Positions 45,231 to 53,389 of a stretch of 64,000 bases of DNA are shown here, piece after piece; position 1 is the first letter of the stretch, and the number at the start of each line of letters is the position of its first letter. Under the pieces are notes generated by a model. It saw nothing but the letters and a program-made list of their open reading frames with translations, was not told the origin of the DNA and did no database searches. The position numbers and the translations under genes were made by a program. This DNA is from Streptomyces sp. NBC_00224 (lineage in GTDB: Bacteria; Actinomycetota; Actinomycetes; Streptomycetales; Streptomycetaceae), in contig NZ_CP108106.1 in NCBI RefSeq assembly GCF_041435195.1, positions 6,895,001 through 6,959,000 of the forward strand. Reading direction: 5' to 3'.

Positions 45231-45940
45231 CAGCCGTGCAGCCCGCACTCGGTCTTGTTGCGCCCGGCCCAGCGGCCGGCCCGCGCGTCCTCGCCCTCCG
45301 CCACGCGGCGGGTGCAGGGCGCGCAGCCGATGGACGGATAGCCGTCCATGAGCAGCAGGTTGGTGATCACGCCGTGCTCCGCGACGTACGCGTCCACGTC
45401 GTCCTGCGTCCAGCGGGCGATCGGGGAGACCTTGACCTTCTGCCGCTTCTCGTCCCAGCCGACCACCGGGGTGTTCGCCCGGGTCGGGGACTCGTCGCGG
45501 CGCAGGCCGGTCGCCCACGCGGAGTACGCGGTCAGGCCCTCCTGGAGCGGCTTGACCTTGCGCAGCGCGCAGCACAGGTCCGGGTCGCGGTCGTGCAGCT
45601 TCGGGCCGTACTGGGCGTCCTGCTCGGCCACGGTCTGACGCGGTGTCAGCGTGATGACGTTGACGTCCAGCACGGCGGCCACCGCGTCCCGGGTGCCGAT
45701 GGTCTCGGGGAAGTGGTAGCCGGTGTCCAGGAACACCACGTCGACGCCCTTGCGGGCGCGGGACGCCAGATGGGCGACCACCGCGTCCTCCATGGAGGAC
45801 GTCACGCAGAACCGCTCGCCGAAGGTGTCCACCGCCCACTGGAGGATCTCCAGGGCGGAGGCGTCCTCCAGGTCGCGCCCGGCCTGCTCGGCCAGTGCCT
45901 TCAACTCCGCGCCCGTGCGCTGCTCCTGAGTCGTCGTCAT
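45230..45940 (-). CDS. cysH: Assimilatory adenylylsulfate (APS-type) reductase, iron-sulfur form
   Basis: A 236-residue reductase. C123-C124 (DLCCALRKVKPL) and C206/C209 (IGCAPCTR) are the [4Fe-4S] ligands that mark the APS-reducing branch, unlike E. coli PAPS reductase, which lacks them. The catalytic cysteine is C232 in ECGLH. It reduces APS (or PAPS) to sulfite with thioredoxin. GGAGGGG precedes ATG 45940. Its start overlaps the stop of the zinc-ribbon ORF. Confidence 0.95.
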   Translation of the reverse strand: MTTTQEQRTGAELKALAEQAGRDLEDASALEILQWAVDTFGERFCVTSSMEDAVVAHLASRARKGVDVVFLDTGYHFPETIGTRDAVAAVLDVNVITLTPRQTVAEQDAQYGPKLHDRDPDLCCALRKVKPLQEGLTAYSAWATGLRRDESPTRANTPVVGWDEKRQKVKVSPIARWTQDDVDAYVAEHGVITNLLLMDGYPSIGCAPCTRRVAEGEDARAGRWAGRNKTECGLHG

Positions 45941-46119
45941 ATCTGCTCGTCCCCTCCGGTGTCGGCCCGCTGAAGCCCCCGGGACAGCAGCCCGAGGAAC
46001 TTCAGCTGGAATGCGCGGCTGCACGCCGCGCATTCCCAGGCCCCGTGGCCCTCCTCGGACGGACGGAGGTCCTCGTCCCCGCAGTACGGGCAGTAGAAGG
46101 GCGCCGCTCGCTCGCTCAC
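45937..46119 (-). CDS. 60-aa zinc-ribbon-like protein in the sulfur operon
   Basis: A GTG at 46119 overlaps the sulfite reductase stop (GTGA), and the stop overlaps the cysH start (ATGA), so the small gene is translationally coupled on both sides. The product has two CxxC pairs, FYCPYCGDED and WECAACSRAF, about 20 residues apart, as in a zinc ribbon, then a short helix LKFLGLLSRGL. It may bind zinc or iron and assist sulfite reductase or CysH; no function is established that I know of. The tight coupling argues that it is a real gene. Confidence 0.85.
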   Translation of the reverse strand: MSERAAPFYCPYCGDEDLRPSEEGHGAWECAACSRAFQLKFLGLLSRGLQRADTGGDEQI

Positions 46120-47813
46120 GACAGGGCCTCCTCGCCGGCGCGAGCGGTCCACGTGGCGAACCGCTCGCCGCTCTCGCGCTCCGCCTCGAAGCGCTTGAGG
46201 ACCCGCTCGATGTAGTCGGGCAGTTCGGCCGAAGTGACCTTCAGGCCGCGGACCTTGCGGCCGAAACCCGCCTCCAGGCCAAGTGCGCCGCCCAGGTGCA
46301 CCTGGTAGCCCTCGACCTGCTCGCCCTCGTCGTTCAGGACCAGCTGCCCCTTGAGACCGATGTCCGCGACCTGGATACGGGCGCAGGCGTTCGGGCAGCC
46401 GTTGATGTTGATGGTGAGCGGCTCGTCGAAGTCCGGGATGCGGCGCTCCAGTTCGTCGATGAGCGCGGCGCCGCGCGCCTTCGTCTCGACGATCGCCAGC
46501 TTGCAGTACTCGATGCCGGTGCAGGCCATGGTGCCGCGGCGGAACGGGGACGGCGCGACCTTCAGGTCCAGCGCCTCCAACCCCGCCACCAGCGACTCGA
46601 CCTGCTCCTCGGCCACGTCGAGCACGATCATCTTCTGCTCGGCGGTGGTGCGAAGGCGGCCGGAGCCGTGTGCCTCGGCGAGCTCAGCGATCTTGGTGAG
46701 GGTGGTGCCGTCGACGCGGCCGACGCGGGGCGCGAAGCCGACGTAGAAGCGGCCGTCCTGCTGCTTGTGGACGCCGAGGTGGTCGCGCCAGACCGCGGGC
46801 GGCTGCTGGGGCGCGGGCCCGTCGGTCAGCTTGCGCTTGAGGTACTCGTCCTCCAGGACCTGGCGGAACTTCTCCGGGCCCCAGTCGGCCACCAGGAACT
46901 TCAGCCGGGCACGGGTGCGCAGTCGCCGGTAGCCGTAGTCGCGGAAGATGCCGATGACACCGCCGAACACGTCCGGCACCTCCTCCAGCGGCACCCAGGC
47001 GCCGAGGCGCACCCCCAGCTTGGGGTTGGTGGAGAGCCCGCCGCCGACCCACAGGTCGAAGCCGGGCCCGTGCTCGGGGTGCTCGACGCCGACGAACGCG
47101 ATGTCGTTGATCTCGTGCGCCACGTCGAGCAGCGGCGAGCCGGAGATCGCGGACTTGAACTTGCGCGGCAGGTTGGAGAACTCGGGGTTGCCGATGAACC
47201 GGCGCTGGATCTCGTCGATCGCGGACGAGCCGTCGATGATCTCGTTCTCGGCGATGCCGGCGACCGGCGAGCCGAGGATGACGCGCGGGGTGTCGCCGCA
47301 CGCCTCGGTGGTCGACAGGCCGACGGCTTCGAGCCGCCGCCAGATCTCCGGCACGTCCTCGATCCGGATCCAGTGGTACTGGATGTTCTGCCGGTCGGTG
47401 AGGTCGGCGGTCCCGCGCGCGAACTCCTGCGAGATCTCACCGACCACCCGCAGCTGCTCGGTGGTCAGCCGCCCGCCGTCGATCCGTACGCGCAGCATGA
47501 AGTACGAGTCGTCGAGCTCCTCCGGCTCCAGGATCGCGGTCTTGCCGCCGTCGATCCCGGGCTTGCGCTGGGTGTACAGACCCCACCAGCGCATGCGTCC
47601 GCGCAGGTCGTTGGGGTCGATGGAGTCGAATCCGCGCTTGGAGTAAATCGTCTCAATACGTGTCCGCACATTGAGACCGTCGTCGTCCTTCTTGAACTGC
47701 TCGTTCCCGTTGAGCGGCGTGAAGTGACCGACGGCCCACTGACCTTCACCACGGTGGCGCCCCGGCTTGCGACGGGGGGTGGTGGAGGCGGGCTTGTCTG
47801 GGGTGGCGGCCAT
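46116..47813 (-). CDS. sir: Assimilatory sulfite reductase (ferredoxin type)
   Basis: A 565-residue siroheme and [4Fe-4S] enzyme with the duplicated ferrite reductase and siroheme-binding domains. Cluster ligands are in TMACTGIEYCKLA and INGCPNACAR. FTPLNGNEQFKKDD at the N-terminus, LTDRQNIQYHWIRIEDVP and GLSTTEACGDTPRVI are family landmarks. In actinomycetes this type (SirA/NirA-like) mostly reduces sulfite to sulfide with ferredoxin; nitrite reductase is the alternative, but the operon supports sulfite. ATG 47813 is about 11 nt after GAAGGA. A cysteine leader peptide lies upstream. Confidence 0.94.
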   Translation of the reverse strand: MAATPDKPASTTPRRKPGRHRGEGQWAVGHFTPLNGNEQFKKDDDGLNVRTRIETIYSKRGFDSIDPNDLRGRMRWWGLYTQRKPGIDGGKTAILEPEELDDSYFMLRVRIDGGRLTTEQLRVVGEISQEFARGTADLTDRQNIQYHWIRIEDVPEIWRRLEAVGLSTTEACGDTPRVILGSPVAGIAENEIIDGSSAIDEIQRRFIGNPEFSNLPRKFKSAISGSPLLDVAHEINDIAFVGVEHPEHGPGFDLWVGGGLSTNPKLGVRLGAWVPLEEVPDVFGGVIGIFRDYGYRRLRTRARLKFLVADWGPEKFRQVLEDEYLKRKLTDGPAPQQPPAVWRDHLGVHKQQDGRFYVGFAPRVGRVDGTTLTKIAELAEAHGSGRLRTTAEQKMIVLDVAEEQVESLVAGLEALDLKVAPSPFRRGTMACTGIEYCKLAIVETKARGAALIDELERRIPDFDEPLTININGCPNACARIQVADIGLKGQLVLNDEGEQVEGYQVHLGGALGLEAGFGRKVRGLKVTSAELPDYIERVLKRFEAERESGERFATWTARAGEEALS

Positions 47814-47927
47814 GGAGATACGTCCTTCGGGACTGCAGGAGGGCGGCTCTGACCTGCACACTCGCGCTGAGGGCGCGGCGGTGCGCAAGTACGGTGAAGA
47901 AGCTGGGGTCGGCGGTGCTGGGGTCTC

Positions 47928-47987
47928 TCAGCGGGCCGGACAGATGGCGCTGGACATACGGCCCAGGTCGACGTGTCGTCGACTCAC
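47928..47987 (-). promoter_or_regulatory. Cysteine-type attenuation leader peptide ORF upstream of sir
   Basis: On the operon strand a GTG at 47987 opens a 19-codon frame, MSRRHVDLGRMSSAICPAR, then TGA, 114 nt before the sir start. The pattern RRHVDL...SSAIC matches the putative leader peptides (about 20 aa, with a Cys near the end) that precede sulfur-metabolism operons in many actinomycetes. When Cys-tRNA is scarce, stalling near the cysteine codon would expose the sir ribosome site or prevent termination. The peptide is short, and an internal ATG also gives MSSAICPAR. Confidence 0.8.
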
Positions 47988-48192
47988 CAAGGCAATTCCA
48001 GTTCCGGACATGACGGAAGCGTGTCACGCGTGTCTTGGGCCAGTCCACCACTATCCAAAATGTGGACAACAATGTCCCGAATCCTGAGACGGTGTGCTGT
48101 GGGTCACCTCGGCCATCCACCGGACGCGGGACCGGCGCCGCTCCTATCCTGCCTTGTGCCGGGGAGGCGCCGGGGGGTCAGGGGGCACGCTC

Positions 48193-51129
48193 GTGTGGAG
48201 TCAGATGCAGGCATGGGTGCCGGCCGTCGCGGCCTTCGCCGCCGGGGTCCTGGTCCTCAAACTGAAGGACTGGTTCAAGTCACTCGTCGACAAGGTCGCG
48301 GCCCTGCTCTACGACCGGCTCGCGGGCAGCGCACTGCTCGCCCGCACGGCGCTGCGCCGCTACATCGTCCGCGTCCACGAGCGCCACGAACGCTTCTCCG
48401 TCTCGTTCCAGATCGACGCTCCGCAGGCCATGGACATGTCGTCGGTGTACGTCCCGCTGCGCACCGCGTCCGGCTTCGGCGCGGGTGCGGAGCAGAGCGA
48501 GGCGGCGGCGTCGCTCCACGAGGCCCGCCGGGCCGTGGTCCTCGGCGTACCCGGCGCGGGCAAGACGATGCTCCTGCGCCACACCGTCCTCGCCTGGTGC
48601 CGCGAGCGCTACCGCCCGGACGGGCCGCCGCGCCGCGCCTGGTACGGACGCCGCCGCCCGCCCAAGGCGGAACCGGGGGAGCTCGTCGACGTACCGGTCC
48701 TGCTGAAGCTGCACGAGGTGAACCTGGAGAAGGGGGATCTCCGTGACCACATCGTGAAACACTTCGCGGACCATGACTTCCCGGGCGCCGGGAAGTGGAC
48801 CGACCGGGCGCTCGCGGAGGGCCGCCTCGCCGTGTACTTCGACGGCTTGGACGAGGTCCCGACGGACCGGCGGAAAGAGGTCGCGGACGCGATCGGCCAG
48901 TTCATGCGCACCCAGGCGAAGTGCCGGACGGTGGTGACCTGCCGGATCGCGGTCTACCGGGGCGAGTTCAACGAGGACGCCGACCGCACCCTGCGGGTCC
49001 AGGAGTTCGACGAGCGCCTGGTGCGCCGCTTCCTGCACGGCTGGCCCTGGCCGGAACACCTGCCGCCCGACACGGTCGACCAACTGCTGGGCGCACTGCG
49101 CGACACCCCGCAGCTGATGCCGCTGGCCCGCAACCCGCTGCTCCTGACGATGATCGCGTACCTGTACAGCAATGTGTACGCGGGCACGGACCAGGTGCTT
49201 CCGCACACCCGCGCCGACTTCTACAAGCAGGTCACGGACAGCCTGCTCGGCGACCGCCAGCGCGACGCGCGGTTCTCGCACCCGGTGAAGAAGGCGGTCC
49301 TCCAGGCCCTCGCGCTCGCGGCCCAGGACGTCCCCTCGGACGTTCACGACCGGCTGGCGCTTCCGGAGCGGGAGGTTCTGTCGTGTGTACGGGCCGCGCT
49401 GGAGGAGCAGGGCCGCCCCGTGGACCGCGCGCAAGAAGTCCTGGAGGAGATCGTCGAGCGGAGCGGGCTGCTGCTCGCGGTGGACAGCGGGGAGCGCTAC
49501 CAGTTCGCGCACCTCACGCTCCAGGAGTACTTGGCCGCGACCCGCCTCGCGGCCGACCCCTCGGGCTTGCTCGCCCGCTACCGCCGCGACCCCGCGACCT
49601 GGCGGGAGACGGTACGGCTGTGGTGCGGGGCGGAGACGCGGGACTGTACGGGGGTGGTGCGGGAGGTGTTCGGGCTCGACCCCTTGCTGGCGTTTCAGTG
49701 TCTGGCGGATGCGCCGGTGGTGGATGACGCTCTGGCCGACGAGATCGTCGGGACGTTCCGGTACCGGCTGGGCCGGGAGATGGGCGCAAGCCGCTCCCTG
49801 GTGATCGCCGCGTTCGGAGTGGTGGCGGCGGACCGGCGGGCCCGGGGGGCGGCCGTGTTCGACCTGCTCTCGGTGTTCGCCGCCGACGGCGGGAGCCCCG
49901 GGCGCCAGGCGGCGGCGCTGGCCGCACTCGCCGCCACGAATCTGCCGAGGGCGGCGGAGCGGCTCGCGGAACTGCTGCCCACGGTCCCGGGGGCCGGACC
50001 GGCGCTCGTGGGGATGGGTGACCTGGCGGTGCCGGCGCTGAGGCGGGCCGTGCTGAACGGGGAGCCGGCGGCGGCACGGTTGCTGTGGGAGATCCGGACC
50101 CCGCGTGCGGCCGTCGCGTTGGCGGCGTTCCTGCCGGAGGCGGTCGGCTACGGGGGGTGGGGGGTGGAGCATGCGTACTTGATCGCGGATCTGCTGCGGG
50201 ACCCGGACATCGAGTGTGCTCTGCGGGCGCTTCCTCAGCGAGCCTTCGACGACGGCTTCCTGTGGGTGTGGAGGCCCTTCGCCGCCGGGGACGGCGACCC
50301 CCTCGTCGAGCGGGTGAGCCGGATCGTGAGGGTGATCACGGCCGAGTGGGCGTCCCCGCCCCCGGGAGTGGAGGCGGACCCGCGCATTCTCGCTGCGCTG
50401 GCCCTGGTGGGCTGGGGGCCGCCCGTCTCTCTCGCCGCCTCGGTGACCGACGACGCGCTGGCGGCCGAGCTGGGACGCCGAGCCGGCGCCGTCGTCACGT
50501 CGGCCGACATGGCATCGGCCCTGGAGGCCGGCAGGCCGGTGACGCTGGGGGAGCGGTACCTGCGGCTGGCGGGACTTCCCGCACGTCAGGTGCTCATGCT
50601 CGCCCTGCTCCCGGCCCGCCTGCGGGCCTCGGCCGCAGCGGTGCTCTGCAGGCAGAGTGCGATCACCGTAGATGCCTGGGAACGGGTCAACGAACCGGTC
50701 GAGTACCCGGACTACCACCTGATGGGCGGTTGGCATAGCCGGGCTCTGCTCGCGATCTGCTTCGCGGCGTCCGGTGTTGCGGCGTTCCGCGCGGCGGATG
50801 CGGCGGTCGGCTGGCACCCCTGGGGGCCCGGGTGGCTGGGCTGGGTGGTGATGTTCGCGATCGTCGGCGGGTGGGGGATGTTCCTGGCGGATTCGGAGAT
50901 CAGCGAGGCCGTCTTCACCACCGCGCTGGTCGTGCTGGTGCCCGCGGTCTGCGTGTACGGCATCGTGGCGGCGCACGACTGGTGGGGGACGGCCACCGCG
51001 TGGGGTGTCTGGGCGGCCGTGGTGGGTGCCTGTGTGGCGCTCGGCGCGCGAGCGGACGCCCTCGACCGCCGCGCCGAGGCCTCCCGCACCCCCCTCCGCC
51101 GCTTCGTCCAGAACCACCTGAACCCGTAA
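48193..51129 (+). CDS. Membrane-anchored NACHT-type NTPase
   Basis: A 978-residue STAND protein. A hydrophobic segment near residues 10-25 (VPAVAAFAAGVLVLKL) precedes a coiled linker. The NACHT core holds Walker A GVPGAGKT (118-125) and Walker B YFDGLDEV (215-222), followed by the winged-helix region RNPLLLTMIAYLY and FAHLTLQEYLAATRL. Alpha-helical HEAT-like repeats fill about 500-800. Four hydrophobic segments near 852-867, 881-898, 908-926 and 935-950 suggest a membrane C-terminus. The start is GTG 48193 with GGGGG upstream; ATG 48205 is the alternative. It may be a signalling or anti-phage NTPase. It is divergent from the sulfur operon. Confidence 0.85.
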   Translation: MWSQMQAWVPAVAAFAAGVLVLKLKDWFKSLVDKVAALLYDRLAGSALLARTALRRYIVRVHERHERFSVSFQIDAPQAMDMSSVYVPLRTASGFGAGAEQSEAAASLHEARRAVVLGVPGAGKTMLLRHTVLAWCRERYRPDGPPRRAWYGRRRPPKAEPGELVDVPVLLKLHEVNLEKGDLRDHIVKHFADHDFPGAGKWTDRALAEGRLAVYFDGLDEVPTDRRKEVADAIGQFMRTQAKCRTVVTCRIAVYRGEFNEDADRTLRVQEFDERLVRRFLHGWPWPEHLPPDTVDQLLGALRDTPQLMPLARNPLLLTMIAYLYSNVYAGTDQVLPHTRADFYKQVTDSLLGDRQRDARFSHPVKKAVLQALALAAQDVPSDVHDRLALPEREVLSCVRAALEEQGRPVDRAQEVLEEIVERSGLLLAVDSGERYQFAHLTLQEYLAATRLAADPSGLLARYRRDPATWRETVRLWCGAETRDCTGVVREVFGLDPLLAFQCLADAPVVDDALADEIVGTFRYRLGREMGASRSLVIAAFGVVAADRRARGAAVFDLLSVFAADGGSPGRQAAALAALAATNLPRAAERLAELLPTVPGAGPALVGMGDLAVPALRRAVLNGEPAAARLLWEIRTPRAAVALAAFLPEAVGYGGWGVEHAYLIADLLRDPDIECALRALPQRAFDDGFLWVWRPFAAGDGDPLVERVSRIVRVITAEWASPPPGVEADPRILAALALVGWGPPVSLAASVTDDALAAELGRRAGAVVTSADMASALEAGRPVTLGERYLRLAGLPARQVLMLALLPARLRASAAAVLCRQSAITVDAWERVNEPVEYPDYHLMGGWHSRALLAICFAASGVAAFRAADAAVGWHPWGPGWLGWVVMFAIVGGWGMFLADSEISEAVFTTALVVLVPAVCVYGIVAAHDWWGTATAWGVWAAVVGACVALGARADALDRRAEASRTPLRRFVQNHLNP

Positions 51130-51130
51130 C

Positions 51131-51691
51131 TCACGCCCCCGGCCAAGCCCCCGGCGCCGCCACCTCCGCCTGCTCCTCCACCTTCGTGTCGAACAGCCGG
51201 AACCCCCGCCGCAAGTAGTTGTCCATCGCGTGCTCCCCGTCCAGCGAGCACGTGTGCAGCCACACCCGCTTCGTCGCCGGGCGGTCCGGCCAGCGCTCCG
51301 CCAGGTCCCACGCGCGGGCGATGCCGTACGACAGGAGGTGGCCGCCGATGCGGTGGCCCCGGAACGCGGGGATCAGGCCGAAGTAGACGATCTCCACCGC
51401 GCCCTCGTCCTGCGCGTCGAGCTCGACGTAACCGGCCGGGGTGCCGTTCTCGTACGCGACCCACGTCTCCACGCCCGGCTTGGCCAGGAACTCCTGCCAC
51501 TGCGCGTACGACCACGACAGGCGGTCGATCCAGCGGATGTCGCCGCCCACCGCCGTGTAGAGGAAGCGGCTGAACTCGGGCGAGGGCACCGCCGCCCGGA
51601 CGATCCGGACGTCCCCGGCGGGCTCGGCGGCGGGGCGCAGATCGCCCGGGGAGGTCTGTTCGAGGGACCATGTGGTGACGTCGATGTTCAT
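51131..51691 (-). CDS. GNAT family N-acetyltransferase
   Basis: A 186-residue GNAT. After an N-terminal extension of about 30 residues the core shows WVAYENGTPAGYVEL (beta4), IVYFGLIPAFRGHRIGGHLL (motif A, with the R-G-H-R-I-G-G acetyl-CoA loop), and LHTCSLDGEHAMDNYLRRGF (motif B). It is convergent with the NACHT gene; only one base separates the two stop codons. The acceptor is unknown. Downstream on the same strand is the GAF regulator, across 58 nt, but no operon is evident. Confidence 0.85.
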   Translation of the reverse strand: MNIDVTTWSLEQTSPGDLRPAAEPAGDVRIVRAAVPSPEFSRFLYTAVGGDIRWIDRLSWSYAQWQEFLAKPGVETWVAYENGTPAGYVELDAQDEGAVEIVYFGLIPAFRGHRIGGHLLSYGIARAWDLAERWPDRPATKRVWLHTCSLDGEHAMDNYLRRGFRLFDTKVEEQAEVAAPGAWPGA

Positions 51692-51749
51692 GTCGTCACA
51701 GAATCACGGGGTGGTCGCGGAGCCCAAGCCGGGGCCGGGAAACCCCCGC

Positions 51750-53045
51750 TCAGTGCGGGTGGTGGCGGGCGCCGAGGACCGCCGGGGCCGTCGAGTGGGG
51801 GAGCAGGTCCGCCGGGTGGGCCGGCTGGATCACCTCCACCTCCACGTCCTCCGCGAACCGGTACGGCCGGTGGGCGAGCACCTCGGCCAGATGGCGCCGC
51901 AGCCGGGACATCTCAGCCCGTACCGTCACCGTACGCGTGGGGTCCTCGAAGATGTCGTGGGCCAGCTGCGCGGCCGTGCGCCCGGCGCGGTGCAGGGCCA
52001 GTACGTAGAGGAGCTCGGCGTGGCGCGGGCTCAGCTCCTGCGCCCAGCTGCCCGCGTCCCCCGAGACCGTCACCGACGAGCGGCGCGGGCGGCTCAGATC
52101 CAGCACCACCCGCCGCGGTATCGCGTCCGCCCGCCGCACGTCGTCGCCCACCGCCCGCACCAGCCAGCCGCCCGGCAGCGGCTCGACCGCGCACATGCCG
52201 AGCGAGGGCAGCCAGACGCGGCCCGCCCGGAACGACTTCGGCAGCGGCAGCCGGTCCACCGGCGGCATGCCCGTCACCGCGGCCGTCCAGCCGTTGGTGT
52301 CCACGGCGAGCGCCCGGCCGCCGACCCGGCACAGCACGGGAGCCGCCACCGTCCGCAGCCGCTCCACGGCGGCGAGGTGGCGGGTGCGCAGCTCGGCCTC
52401 GGCGAGGCGCGAGACGGAGGTGACGAACGCGAGGGTCGCCGGGTGCATCGTCGACAGCGGGCCGCTCACGTCCACCACGCCGAGCAGCCGCCCGTCGCGC
52501 GGGTCGACGACCGGCGCGCCCGCACACGTCCAGGTGTGGTGGGCGGAGACGAAGTGCTCGGCCGAGTACACCTGCATCGGGCGGCCGGTGATCAGCGGGG
52601 TGCCCACCCCGTTGGTCCCCACCACGCCCTCGCTCCAGTCGGCCCCGACCTCGAACCCCAGCGCGTCGGCGTTCCTGAGGACGGAGGCGTGGCCCTCGCG
52701 CCACAGCAGTTTTCCGTCGGCGTCGGCGACGACCATGATGTGCCGCGCGGCGTCCGCGACCGACACCAGCGCCTCCCGCAGCACCGGCAGCACCTCCTTG
52801 AGGGGGGAGGAGTGGCGGCGCCGCTCCACCTCCGCCAGCGGCAGCAGCCCGGCGTGGCCGGAGCCGTCCGGATCCACCCCGTGGTCCAGCACCCGGCGCC
52901 AGGACGCGTCGATCTCCGCGCGCGGGGCGGGCTTGGAGGGCAGGCCGGCGAGTGCGGCCGCCCGCATGCCCTTCAGCAGCCGGGTGGCTTCCCGTACGTC
53001 CATCGCGGCCAGCCGGGCCGGGTCGAGGGGCGTGGTGTCCTGCAT
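51750..53045 (-). CDS. GAF-domain transcriptional regulator (AcoR/exaC-regulator-like)
   Basis: A 431-residue regulator. A GAF domain (about 85-210) carries EGVVGTNGVGTPLITGRPMQ and EHFVSAHHTWTCAGAP, motifs of the AcoR and aldehyde-dehydrogenase-regulator type. The C-terminal 100 residues (SWAQELSPRHAELLYVLALH, TVTVRAEMSRLRRHL) form a winged helix, unlike the Fis HTH of true AcoR. It may sense an acetoin- or aldehyde-like molecule. ATG 53045 has GGAGGA upstream. An 18-bp palindrome about 100 nt upstream of the start is a candidate autoregulatory site. Confidence 0.82.
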   Translation of the reverse strand: MQDTTPLDPARLAAMDVREATRLLKGMRAAALAGLPSKPAPRAEIDASWRRVLDHGVDPDGSGHAGLLPLAEVERRRHSSPLKEVLPVLREALVSVADAARHIMVVADADGKLLWREGHASVLRNADALGFEVGADWSEGVVGTNGVGTPLITGRPMQVYSAEHFVSAHHTWTCAGAPVVDPRDGRLLGVVDVSGPLSTMHPATLAFVTSVSRLAEAELRTRHLAAVERLRTVAAPVLCRVGGRALAVDTNGWTAAVTGMPPVDRLPLPKSFRAGRVWLPSLGMCAVEPLPGGWLVRAVGDDVRRADAIPRRVVLDLSRPRRSSVTVSGDAGSWAQELSPRHAELLYVLALHRAGRTAAQLAHDIFEDPTRTVTVRAEMSRLRRHLAEVLAHRPYRFAEDVEVEVIQPAHPADLLPHSTAPAVLGARHHPH

Positions 53046-53151
53046 GGGGGTCCTCCTGCCGGCACCGGCGTCCCGAGGGGGAGTTGAACACGGGTGCCAC
53101 GAATTCATCGTGCCCGCCCGGGCGTTCGCGCGCGGCGATATGCCGCACATG

Positions 53152-53169
53152 GTTGCAACCCTTTGCAAC
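53152..53169. promoter_or_regulatory. Palindromic operator candidate GTTGCAA-N4-TTGCAAC
   Basis: A perfect inverted repeat, GTTGCAACCCTTTGCAAC, lies about 107 nt upstream of the GAF regulator start. It is unusually A/T-rich for the region and is also a direct repeat of TTGCAAC. The remaining 345-nt gap between the regulator and aidB holds a terminator and no gene. The site suits a dimeric regulator; binding by the GAF protein is inferred. Confidence 0.55.
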
Positions 53170-53251
53170 TCTCGCGAAGGGTCGTGCGTGTGTACGAAGG
53201 TGGTGGAACACCGGATGTCCGGTCGTCATGGCCCGCAAGGGCGCATGAGTG

Positions 53252-53287
53252 CGGGGGTGGTGCCGTGTCGGCGCAGCACCACCCCCG
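53252..53287. terminator. Terminator downstream of aidB
   Basis: CGGGGGTGGTGC and GCACCACCCCCG pair perfectly over 12 bp around a 12-nt loop, 102 nt after the aidB stop. No T-run follows, as is usual in Streptomyces. Confidence 0.75.
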
Positions 53288-53389
53288 ACGGACGTTCCGG
53301 TCCGGTGTACGGCCGCCCCACGGACGGCCGTAGCCGACGCGGAAGCGCCGACCAGGACCGTCCGGACGTAACGTCCACGACCGTCCGGC

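Noticed and set aside
46116..47813. Nitrite reductase instead of sulfite reductase
   Set aside because: The sequence family covers both, but the gene is coupled to cysH, cysC, cysD and cysN and follows a cysteine leader peptide.
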